This document shows positions 1 through 6,900 of a stretch of DNA of 9,684 nucleotides, one piece after another (the stretch's first letter is position 1; every line of letters begins with the position of its first letter). The translations under genes and the position numbers were made by a program. The notes beneath the pieces were generated by a model, which was not told the DNA's origin, did no database searches, and saw only the letters and a list, made by a program, of their open reading frames with translations. Source of the stretch: PALSA-1004 sp046596405 (GTDB lineage: Bacteria; Pseudomonadota; Gammaproteobacteria; Burkholderiales; SG8-41); the NCBI GenBank assembly GCA_046596405.1, contig JBKJMN010000187.1, positions 1 to 9,684 on the forward strand. Direction: 5' to 3'.

Positions 1-619
1 GTCCGGCTATGCCGGTGCCGATGCCGAACACGACGAGCCACACTTTCGAAACGTCGGTGCCGAGCACCCGCACGATCTCGGGGTCGCGCGCGCCGGCGCG
101 GATGATGAGCCCGTATGAGGTTTTTTCGATGAACAGATATAGCGCAGTCACGATGACCGCAGTCGCGCCGATCAGGAACAATCGATAGCGCGGAAAGTGA
201 CCAAAGCCGAGATCGACGGCGCCGGCGAGTCCCTGCGGCGTGGAAAAGGGAATGCCGTTGAGCCCGAACATCATGCGCACAACCTCGACGAAGATGTATG
301 ACAGGCCGAATGTCAGCAGCAGCGGATAGTCGATGCCGCGCCCGTAGAGCGGGCGCACCAGCAGGCGCTCGGTCACGAGTCCAATCGCGCCCACGCCGAG
401 TGGTACCAGCACGAGGCAAACCCAGAAATTGCCGGTCTGGGCGAAAAGCCACACACCCATGTACGCGCCGACCATGAAGAACGCGCCGTGCGCGAAGTTG
501 ACGACCGCGAGCATGCCGAAGATCAGCGACAGCCCGAGCGCGACCAGCACGTACACCGCGCCGAGCGCGATGCCCGTCACGATTTGCAGCAACAAAAGAT
601 CGAGGGTTATTCCACCCAT
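1..619 (-). CDS. livH: Branched-chain amino acid ABC transporter permease, LivH type (partial, C-terminus outside window)
   Basis: The minus strand is open from the ATG at 619 to the window edge: 206 codons, about 70% of a usual LivH of roughly 290 residues. The protein is strongly hydrophobic, with helices near residues 7-35, 44-60, 66-84, 98-118 and 147-165. The N-terminal pattern (LQIVTGIALGAVYVLVALG, then SLIFGM and NFAHGAF) is typical of LivH. Residues 170-190 (GLIIRA...EIVRVLGTD) match the cytoplasmic loop that contacts the ATPases in this family. LivH pairs with LivM to form the inner-membrane channel fed by a periplasmic binding protein. An in-frame TGA two codons upstream of the ATG limits the start; no strong Shine-Dalgarno is visible, so translation may depend on the upstream gene. 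The gene follows the binding-protein gene by 158 bases on the same strand. The substrate cannot be read from the permease. Confidence 0.9.
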   Translation of the reverse strand, partial: MGGITLDLLLLQIVTGIALGAVYVLVALGLSLIFGMLAVVNFAHGAFFMVGAYMGVWLFAQTGNFWVCLVLVPLGVGAIGLVTERLLVRPLYGRGIDYPLLLTFGLSYIFVEVVRMMFGLNGIPFSTPQGLAGAVDLGFGHFPRYRLFLIGATAVIVTALYLFIEKTSYGLIIRAGARDPEIVRVLGTDVSKVWLVVFGIGTGIAG

Positions 620-736
620 ACAGCGTCAATCACAGAGATTGCGGAGAATTCGCGATTGCAAAAATTCGATGCCATTTGAGAAGTCGCGCACGTCGCAACG
701 TGCCCGCCGGATTGAGCGGCGCTGCGCGTCCGCTCG

Positions 737-776
737 TATCCGGCGAGATATCCGGCCGACATCGTCGTGCCGGATA
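737..776 (-). repeat. Inverted repeat / hairpin between binding-protein and permease genes
   Basis: The octamer TATCCGGC occurs at 737-744 and 749-756, and its reverse complement GCCGGATA at 769-776. Either left copy can pair with the right arm; the closer pair makes an 8-bp GC-rich stem with a 12-base loop. It begins one base past the stop codon of the substrate-binding-protein gene as transcribed. No T-run follows on the minus strand, so it is not a standard intrinsic terminator. Hairpins at this position in binding-protein operons are known to stabilise the upstream message or reduce read-through into the permease genes; that role here is inference. Confidence 0.5.
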
Positions 777-777
777 G

Positions 778-2073
778 CTAAGATTTGTGGCCGAGTTCCT
801 GGCAGGTTCGCAGCATCTTGTCGCTGCCGTTGTCGATGCCGATGACGTCGAACACGTCGTTCTTGTCGCGCACGTTGGCCGCGGCTTTCGACTGCAGCAT
901 GATGAGCGACTGCACCGATTGATGGTCGCACTTGCGATAGGATTGCGGGCCTTTGTAGAAATCATATTTGAGCGCCTCCAACGCGGGTATCACCTTGTCG
1001 GAGTCCGTGCTCTTCGCGTTGCGCGCCGCGGTCAGCACCGAGCGCACGCCGGCATAGCCCAACGCGCCGTAGTCGGTCGGCACCGTGCCCGGATGCGCCT
1101 TGCGATAGCGGTCGTTGAACGCTTTCGCGCTGGCGAGCGAATCCTCGATCTTCCAGTAGTACGACGTCGCGCCAACGACGCCTTCGAACGGCTCGGGGCC
1201 GGCTGCCATGCGCGCGCTGATGAGCAGAATGGGCGTGATGATCTTGACCTGCTTGGTGATGCCGAAGTCGTAGGCCTGCTTCGCCGCGTTCACGAGATCG
1301 CGGCCGAAATTGATCATGCACAGAATGTCGGGTTTCAGCGACTGCACGCGCGGGAAAAACGACGTGTAGTCGCTGGTGCCAAGCGGGTAGCGCAGGTCGG
1401 CGAGCGTTTCCATGCCGAACTCCTTGCCCGCGCGCTGGAAACCGCGCAGCATTTCGTGGCCGTACGCGTAGTCCGGCGTGAAGAACACGACGCGCTTGCC
1501 GAATTTCGGGATCGCGAAACGGGCCACCGCGCCGGAGGTCATGTGCGGATTCATCGCTTCGTGGAACGTGTACTTGCTGAAGTCCTTGACCTCGCTTATC
1601 GCGTCCGACTGGCTGATTGAGTTGTAAATGATGCCGCGTTCCTTGCACACGTTGTTGACCGAGAGCTGCACCGCGGCGGACAGCGCGCCGACGATGAAAC
1701 TTACTTTCTCTTTTTCGATCAGCTCAAGCGTGCGCGTCGCCGCTTCGCCGGGATTCAGCTTGTCGTCGCGCACCAGCAGTTCCGCCATGCGCCCGTTGAG
1801 CCCGCCCGACTCGTTGAATTCCTTCACTGCAATCTCGGCGCAGCGCACCTGATCCTGCGCTTCAGTGCCGAACGGGCCGGTCAACGGCGTCGGAAATCCA
1901 ACCTTGATCGGCGACTTGTTCTGGGCGTGAACGATATTGATCCAGAACGGCGAAGTGGCGGCCGTGGCGGCCGCGCCTGTCGCGCCGAGGATCAGCTTGC
2001 GGCGGTTGCCGCTTGCGGCGGATTTTTCCGCGTGATCCGGCGGCGCGATCGGGTTCTTTGAGCGGTGGGTCAT
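778..2073 (-). CDS. ABC transporter substrate-binding protein, branched-chain amino acid / aromatic acid type (Peripla_BP_6)
   Basis: This 431-residue exported binding protein should capture the substrate in the periplasm and deliver it to the LivH-type permease encoded next. The N-terminus is an export signal: a long polar start, twin arginines at 24-25 (GNRRKLILG), a hydrophobic stretch rich in Ala and Thr, and likely cleavage after VHA at residue 50. The twin-arginine form suggests Tat export, although Sec is possible. The mature part opens with IKVGFPTPLTGPFG and continues with FNESGGLNGR and LVRDDKLNPGEAATR, the usual start of Liv-type receptors, followed by FIVGALSAA and VVFFTPDYAYGHEM. 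Length is normal allowing for the long leader. The start is set by GGAGGA five bases upstream. The monooxygenase stop codon lies 64 bases upstream on the same strand. Many members of this family in betaproteobacteria bind aromatic or organic acids rather than leucine, so the ligand is open. Confidence 0.93.
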   Translation of the reverse strand: MTHRSKNPIAPPDHAEKSAASGNRRKLILGATGAAATAATSPFWINIVHAQNKSPIKVGFPTPLTGPFGTEAQDQVRCAEIAVKEFNESGGLNGRMAELLVRDDKLNPGEAATRTLELIEKEKVSFIVGALSAAVQLSVNNVCKERGIIYNSISQSDAISEVKDFSKYTFHEAMNPHMTSGAVARFAIPKFGKRVVFFTPDYAYGHEMLRGFQRAGKEFGMETLADLRYPLGTSDYTSFFPRVQSLKPDILCMINFGRDLVNAAKQAYDFGITKQVKIITPILLISARMAAGPEPFEGVVGATSYYWKIEDSLASAKAFNDRYRKAHPGTVPTDYGALGYAGVRSVLTAARNAKSTDSDKVIPALEALKYDFYKGPQSYRKCDHQSVQSLIMLQSKAAANVRDKNDVFDVIGIDNGSDKMLRTCQELGHKS

Positions 2074-2078
2074 GATGC

Positions 2079-2084
2079 TCCTCC
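2079..2084 (-). promoter_or_regulatory. Strong ribosome binding site of the substrate-binding-protein gene
   Basis: The minus strand reads GGAGGA, five bases before the ATG at 2073. It is much stronger than any site before the flanking permease and monooxygenase genes, which fits the need for excess binding protein. Confidence 0.75.
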
Positions 2085-2137
2085 GTGATGTGGGTGAAAC
2101 GCGAACCCGCGAACGCGACGCGGACTTTATTGTCGGG

Positions 2138-3382
2138 CTATGTTACTTCAAGCCGGCGCAGCGCAAAAGAGCGTTCGGCCCAATCGGGCACGGCGACTTC
2201 CCGCATGACTACCTCGGGGCGCCGGAAATAGGCCGCCCGCGCACTGCCGGCGACGGCTGCGCCTATGCCTTCGCCGAGCAACCGGGCGTGCGCCACGATG
2301 GAGCGGCCGAACTCGAGGCGGCTACCCTCATACAGCCCGAGCGCGGCGCTCACGTCATGGGGATGCGCCAGCAATGCATCTGCCAGCGCGGCCGCGTCGC
2401 CGGCCGCCTTGGTCACGCCGAGCCCCACGTGCGGACGCGCGACAAACGCGGCGTCGCCGAGCAGCACGACGCGCCCGAACGCGAGCTGCGTGGACTCCAG
2501 ATCGTAGATCGGCTGGAACAGCGGCTCCGCGGTATTACGCACGACGTCGACGAACTGCGGCGCGAGCAACTGGGCCGCGGCCGCATGCATCCCGGCAATC
2601 ACCTCCGGACGGATACGGTCGGGCGGGATGTTGTGCTCGTAGTGCCGTCCGCCGGCGTCGGTGAAAAGATCGCGCAATTCGGTACTCGCATCGGCGGGCC
2701 GGTACCACACGAAATTGATGCGCCGGTCGCCTGCGCACGTGCTGTTTTTGCGCCCCGCGACGAGATAAGTCAACATCTGCTCGCCCGGCGGCAGGCAGAA
2801 CGCCATGCGGCCAGCCAGCGTGCGCCGCGTTTCGTCATTCACCGCGCTTTCGTCGGCGAGCCCGCGCCAGGCGAGGTAGCCGGAATACGCCGGCTTTGCG
2901 TGCGGCAGGAACTGCGCGCGCACGGTCGAACGTATGCCGTCCGCGCCGACCAGCAAATCGCCGCTTGCCTGCGAGCCGTCGTCAAAATGCGCGGTCACGG
3001 CGGCGGCGTTCTGCTCCACGCGCACGAGCGATTTATTGAAATGGTAGCGGCCGGCGGGAAATACGCTCTTCATCAGGCCATACAGGCCGCCCCACGCCGC
3101 GAGGATCTGGACCATGGGCAACTCGGCCAGAATATGGCCGGCATGATCGAACGTCACGCGTCCCTGCGTAGCGCAACCGATCGCAGCGTCGATCACCGCA
3201 CCGGCGCGCCGCATCGCGTCGAATAATTCATCGTGCGTGATAATGCCGGCGCCGCGGCCGGCGAGTGCCACGCCCGTGCGCTCGAAGACCTCGACGTCCC
3301 ACCCGGCGCGCGCCAGCAAATTGGCGGCAAACAGCCCGCCCAGCGAACCGCCGACGACCAGCGCTTTGCGCCCGCTACTCAT
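2138..3382 (-). CDS. FAD-dependent monooxygenase, aromatic hydroxylase family (2,6-dihydroxypyridine 3-monooxygenase-like)
   Basis: A 414-residue single-component flavoprotein hydroxylase. Such enzymes use NAD(P)H and O2 to hydroxylate an aromatic or heteroaromatic ring in the cytoplasm. The dinucleotide fold is at the N-terminus (ALVVGGSLGGLFAA, residues 7-20, ending at the acidic residues of VEVFERT). The DG motif follows (DLLVGADGIRSTVR, 142-155), then the GD motif (VVLLGDAAFVARPHVGLG, 305-322), where the Asp contacts FAD ribose. All three hallmarks are intact and the length is normal. The GGSLGG loop, NFVWYRP at 223-229 and RPHVGLGVTKAAGDA resemble the dihydroxypyridine hydroxylase branch of the family; this is recalled resemblance, not a search result. 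No signal peptide is visible. It is first in the leftward operon, 64 bases before the transporter's binding-protein gene, suggesting that the transported compound or a product is its substrate. The upstream Shine-Dalgarno is weak. Confidence 0.88.
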   Translation of the reverse strand: MSSGRKALVVGGSLGGLFAANLLARAGWDVEVFERTGVALAGRGAGIITHDELFDAMRRAGAVIDAAIGCATQGRVTFDHAGHILAELPMVQILAAWGGLYGLMKSVFPAGRYHFNKSLVRVEQNAAAVTAHFDDGSQASGDLLVGADGIRSTVRAQFLPHAKPAYSGYLAWRGLADESAVNDETRRTLAGRMAFCLPPGEQMLTYLVAGRKNSTCAGDRRINFVWYRPADASTELRDLFTDAGGRHYEHNIPPDRIRPEVIAGMHAAAAQLLAPQFVDVVRNTAEPLFQPIYDLESTQLAFGRVVLLGDAAFVARPHVGLGVTKAAGDAAALADALLAHPHDVSAALGLYEGSRLEFGRSIVAHARLLGEGIGAAVAGSARAAYFRRPEVVMREVAVPDWAERSFALRRLEVT

Positions 3383-3397
3383 GGCGTTCCGGCACCG

Positions 3398-3487
3398 CTA
3401 CAGGCCGGTGCGACGGCAGCGACGATTCCTGCGCCTTCGAGGGCGCGCGTGCGAATCGAAATAGTCGGCGATCTTGCTGAGCGGCAT
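3398..3487 (-). CDS. Possible 29-residue leader peptide or gene remnant upstream of the monooxygenase
   Basis: The minus strand has ATG at 3487 preceded at five bases by GGAGA (3493-3497), a better ribosome binding site than the monooxygenase's own. The first 15 residues (MPLSKIADYFDSHAR) look like ordinary protein, but the rest is arginine-rich (PRRRRNRRCRRTGL) and stops 15 bases before the monooxygenase ATG. A one-base frame change after residue 15 would instead give ALEGAGIVAAVAP..., ending in a TGA that overlaps the monooxygenase ATG (ATGA). This could be a translated leader, a frameshifted remnant of a small coupled gene, or chance. No family was recognised. Confidence 0.25.
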   Translation of the reverse strand: MPLSKIADYFDSHARPRRRRNRRCRRTGL

Positions 3488-3562
3488 GGCAGTCTCCGGC
3501 GAACATTTTTTTGCGGCCGCGCGCGGCAGTCGGACCCGCACTGAGCGACGGCGAATACATTC

Positions 3563-3591
3563 AACTTCGTCGATTCACCACGCGCTGTCAA
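3563..3591 (-). promoter_or_regulatory. Candidate leftward sigma70 promoter for the monooxygenase/Liv operon
   Basis: The minus strand carries a perfect -35 box TTGACA (3591 down to 3586). The hexamer 17 bases on is GAAGTT, a poor -10 match, so the promoter would be weak or activator-dependent. It lies about 200 bases before the monooxygenase start and upstream of the 29-codon ORF. Confidence 0.25.
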
Positions 3592-3597
3592 TAGGGG

Positions 3598-3625
3598 TTG
3601 CCGAATCAAAACCGGGTGCTATGAT
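3598..3625 (+). promoter_or_regulatory. Candidate rightward extended -10 sigma70 promoter for the cyclic-di-GMP gene
   Basis: TTGCCG at 3598-3603, a 16-base spacer, then TATGAT at 3620-3625 preceded by TGC, giving the extended -10 form TGnTATGAT. Transcription would begin near 3632 and leave a leader of roughly 290 bases before the ATG at 3925. Its -35 box is only six bases from the leftward -35 candidate, so a regulator bound here could affect both directions. A perfect TTGACA also occurs at 3629-3634, but its downstream -10 (TATCCG, 15-base spacer) is weak. Confidence 0.45.
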
Positions 3626-3641
3626 GCGTTGACATAAACAT

Positions 3642-3712
3642 CAGATCGCTATCCGATCAACACCAGATCGACACGCACCGAGTGCTGGCGCGAGTCAAGC
3701 CAGCGATCAACA
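3642..3712 (+). repeat. Small direct and inverted repeats in the 5' leader
   Basis: CAGATCG occurs at 3642-3648 and 3664-3670, 22 bases (about two helical turns) apart. GATCAACA occurs at 3655-3662 and 3705-3712. GATCG at 3644-3648 and CGATC at 3654-3658 form a short palindrome around ctatc, just downstream of the predicted start of rightward transcription. GCTGGC at 3684-3689 and GCCAGC at 3699-3704 can form a six-bp hairpin with a nine-base loop. These may be operator half-sites or leader RNA structure; each is short enough to be chance. Confidence 0.35.
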
Positions 3713-3787
3713 ATCGAGACAGTAAAGTTCGCGTGCCTGGCATACGGAACACCCCCCCTCGTGTCTCATCCCGTCGGGCGCTCTTGT

Positions 3788-3795
3788 GGAGGAGG
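3788..3795 (+). promoter_or_regulatory. Very strong Shine-Dalgarno before a tiny ORF
   Basis: GGAGGAGG here is close to ideal and sits before the ATG at 3798 (five bases from the first GGAGG). It is the best ribosome binding site in the window, yet the reading frame it serves is only 27 codons. The big gene 130 bases downstream has none. Confidence 0.5.
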
Positions 3796-3797
3796 TC

Positions 3798-3881
3798 ATG
3801 ACCGGGCAGAAGTTCGCGCGCGCCTCATCGCGGCTGAACCCGCGCCCTGCGCAGCAGCGGGCGGGCCGCCGTTGCGCCTGA
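3798..3881 (+). CDS. Candidate 27-residue leader peptide upstream of the cyclic-di-GMP gene
   Basis: ATG at 3798 follows the GGAGGAGG site. The frame encodes a basic peptide starting MTGQKFARASSRLNPRP and ending in RCA, with no recognisable domain, signal or membrane segment. Its stop (TGA, 3879-3881) shares a base with an ATG at 3881 (TGATG), the classic re-initiation arrangement. That ATG opens a 15-codon frame which in turn overlaps the big gene's start. The function would be to load ribosomes and couple translation downstream; this is inferred from layout alone. Confidence 0.35.
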   Translation: MTGQKFARASSRLNPRPAQQRAGRRCA

Positions 3882-3928
3882 TGACCGCGCGCGTAAAGCA
3901 GGCGGTCGCGGTGCCCTTCCGCCAATGA
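3881..3928 (+). CDS. Candidate 15-residue coupling ORF overlapping the start of the cyclic-di-GMP gene
   Basis: ATG at 3881-3883 overlaps the preceding stop as TGATG. The frame encodes MTARVKQAVAVPFRQ and stops with TGA at 3926-3928, overlapping the ATG at 3925 as ATGA. It is too short to judge by coding content. Its only support is the exact pair of stop/start overlaps that link the strong Shine-Dalgarno at 3788 to the large gene. Confidence 0.25.
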   Translation: MTARVKQAVAVPFRQ

Positions 3929-6900
3929 CTCCCTTGTCGTTGCGCGCAATCCTGCCTTCGAAGTTAAGCAAGGTCATCAGTCATGGCGCGACTGCATTTC
4001 TCGTGCTCGCGAGCGGGATCGTGCTGTCCGCCGCCGCCGCGTACTGGACGGCGAAGCAGGTCGATCGCGAGGCGAGCCAGAAATTCGAATACGAGGTCGA
4101 GAACGCGCGCGATGAAATCGAATCGCGCATCCAGTCGTATTCGGACGTGCTGCTCGGCGCGCGCGGACTTTTCGTCTCGTCGGATTCGGTGCGCCGCGAC
4201 GAATTCAGGGACTACATCGCGAGCCTCGACCTGAATCGCCGCTACCCCGGCATCCAGGCGATCCACTATGCGCGCCACCTGCTCCCTGCGCAACGCGCGG
4301 CGTTCGTAGCGGCAGTGCGCAAGGACGCCAGCGTCGATCCGCGAAGTTACCCCCACTTCGCAATAAGACCGCCGGGCGAGCGGCCGGATTACGTAGTGGT
4401 CGAATTCGTCGAGCCGATGGCGGGCAATGAAATGGCGCTTGGACTCGATCTCGGCGGCGACGCGGTGCGCCTCGCCGCGCTTTCCCGCGCGCGCGATTCG
4501 GGCCAGATCACGGCGTCGGGTCCCATCGCGCTGGCGCTCGATCCACGGCGGGACCCGGGCTTCGCGGTGCGCCTGCCGATCTATCGCAAAGGCGCCCCGC
4601 TTGACACCGTCGCGCAGCGCCGCGACGCGTTCACCGGCATGCTGAGCGCTGAATTCGTCGTCATCGATCTGATGCGCGGCGTGCTGCCCGCCCAATTGCT
4701 GCAGGCCGTCCACGTCCGCATTCATGACGCCGGGTTCGCCGACGCCGGCGAATCCCCGCCCCCCTCTGCTGCCAACCTGATGTTCGACAGCGAAAGCCCA
4801 AGCGTTGCAGCCGCTGAACAGCCGGCGCGCGGCGCCGCTGATACCGCAGTTCTGACCCGCACGAAGCAACTGGAAGTTGGCGGCCGGCGGTGGAACCTTG
4901 ACTTCACGGCCCGCCATGTTTTCGTCAATGCTTCCGATCGCCGGCTGACGGCAGCGACCTTCCTCGGCGGCTTGACGATCAGCCTGCTGCTCTTCGGGCT
5001 GACCCGCTCGCTCGCTGCCACCGGCGTGCGCGCCCTGGCACTCGCGCAGAGCATCACCGAAGATTTGCGCGCAAGCGAAACGAGTCTCGCGGCAGCGCAG
5101 CGCATGACGCAGGAACTGATCGAAGTGCTGCCCAACCCGATCTTCTTCAAGGGCACGGACGGGCGCTATCTCGGCGTCAACCGCGCGTGGGAAAAGTTTT
5201 TCGGCGTCGATCGCCATTCGTTCGTCGGTAAGGCGGTGCACGATCTTTATCCCAACAGCCCCGAGACGGCCGACCGGCTGCACGCCATGGACCAGGCGCT
5301 GTGGGACTGCCCCGGGACCCAGTCCTATGAAACATCCATCGCCACCCCCGACGGGCGGCGCCACGACACCATCTATTACAAGGCCACTTTCACCGGCGCC
5401 GACGGCAGCGTCGCGGGGTTGATCGGCACCATCATCGACATCACCGAGCGCAAAGAGGCCCAGACTGCGATAAAGGAAAGCGAGGAGCGCTACCGCGCGA
5501 CTTTCGACCAGGCCGCGGTCGGCATTGTCCACACCACGCTCGACGGGCGCTACCTCAAGGTCAACCAGAAGTTCTGCGCCATGCTCGGCTACGCCGAGGC
5601 CGAAGTGCTGGGCCGCATGGCCGCCGATTTCAGCCATCCGGACGACCGGCAGACCGGCCCTCACAACCGGCAACTGATGATCGAGCGCAAGCTCGACAAG
5701 GTCAGCGAAGAAAAGCGCTATCTGCGCAAAGACGGCAGCGTGATCTGGACCAACCGTACTATATCGCTGGCGCGCGATCCCGCCGGCGAGCCGATGTACT
5801 TCATCCGCGTGATCGAAGACATCACCGACCGCAAGGAGGCCGAGGAGCTCTACCGCGCGACCTTCGACAACGCGCCGGTCGGCATCATGCATACCGCCGT
5901 CGAGGGCTACGGCATCCTGCGCGCCAACCACAGGCTATGCGAGATGCTCGGCTACACGCACCACGAACTGCTGAGTATGACGAGCACTGAACTCGTCCAT
6001 CCCGATTACCGCTTCACGGACCAGTCGAAATACAGAACACAGCTGATGCAAGACGCGGTGCCGGCGTTTTCGTCGGAGCGCAAGTTTCTGCGCAAGGACG
6101 GCTCGGCGATCTGGGTCAACCGCACGGTGTCGCTGGTGCACGACGCGGCGGGCCAGCCGCTTTACTTCATCCGCATAATCGAGGACATCACGCAGCGCAA
6201 GCAGGCGGAAATGCGGCAAACGATGGAGCACAAGGTGACGCGCCTGTTGTCGGAAGCGCAATCGCTCGAGGAGAGTCTCGCGGAGATCTTGAAGACCATC
6301 AGCGAGACGCTCGGTTGCGCATGCGGGTCGTGCTGGTTGTGGGACGAGGACGAGCAGAAACGCGTATGCGCCGAAAACTGGGGCGTGCAGTCGCCGGAAA
6401 TTGCAGAATTTCTCGCGCTGAACCGGCGGCCGCAGCAGGCGGTGCGGGCGCCCGGCGGTCTGCGCAATCGCGTCTGGGCGCACGGCGAACCGGTGTGGAT
6501 TGCCGATGTCACTCAGGACCCTACCTTCCGGCGCGCGCCGCTCGCGGCCAAGGCGGGATTGCACGGCGCGTTCGCATTTCCGATCCTGTTCGACGACGAT
6601 ATCCTCGGCGTCATGGAATTCTTCAGCCGCTACAGCCGGCCGGCCGACGAAGTCTTGTTGCTCAGCGCGCGCTCCATCGGCAGCCAGATCGGCCAGTTCC
6701 TCGCGCGCCGCAAGGCCGAAGAACGCGTGCGGCACCTCGCGCACTTTGACGACCTCACCGGGCTACCCAACCGCAGCACGTTCAACCAGCGCCTGCAACA
6801 CGCCCTCGCCCAGGCCCAGCGCCACGCCAAACCTCTTGCGGTGCTGTTCATCGATCTCGACCGCTTCAAGATTATCAACGATACGCTGGGTCACGACGCG

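Larger units (their letters stand above)
3383..3924. other. Divergent intergenic region, 542 bases without a large gene
   Basis: It separates the leftward monooxygenase/Liv operon from the rightward cyclic-di-GMP gene. Both sets of control signals must lie here. Visible are a 29-codon ORF on the minus strand, two candidate sigma70 promoters facing apart, short direct and inverted repeats at 3642-3712, a run of seven C at 3752-3758, and a leader with a strong Shine-Dalgarno and two tiny ORFs. Longer reading frames are open on both strands across parts of it, but none has a recognisable protein sequence. Confidence 0.7.

Noticed and set aside
787..1620. Plus-strand open frame of 277 codons across the binding-protein gene
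   Set aside because: It is antisense to a clear Liv-type binding protein, with Arg/His/Val-rich shadow composition and no domain.
2072..3226. Plus-strand open frame of 384 codons across the monooxygenase
   Set aside because: It is antisense to a protein with clear FAD motifs, and its own translation is Arg/His-rich without any motif.
3752..3758. Run of seven C as a phase-variation tract
   Set aside because: It is short, lies outside any convincing coding frame and is not placed between promoter boxes; chance is sufficient.
3964..5931. Minus-strand open frame of 655 codons opposite the cyclic-di-GMP gene
   Set aside because: It lies entirely antisense to the CHASE and PAS coding region, has no recognisable domain, and its low-complexity mix of Val, Ala, Arg, Gly and His is typical of the antisense of GC-rich genes. 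The plus strand is unambiguous.
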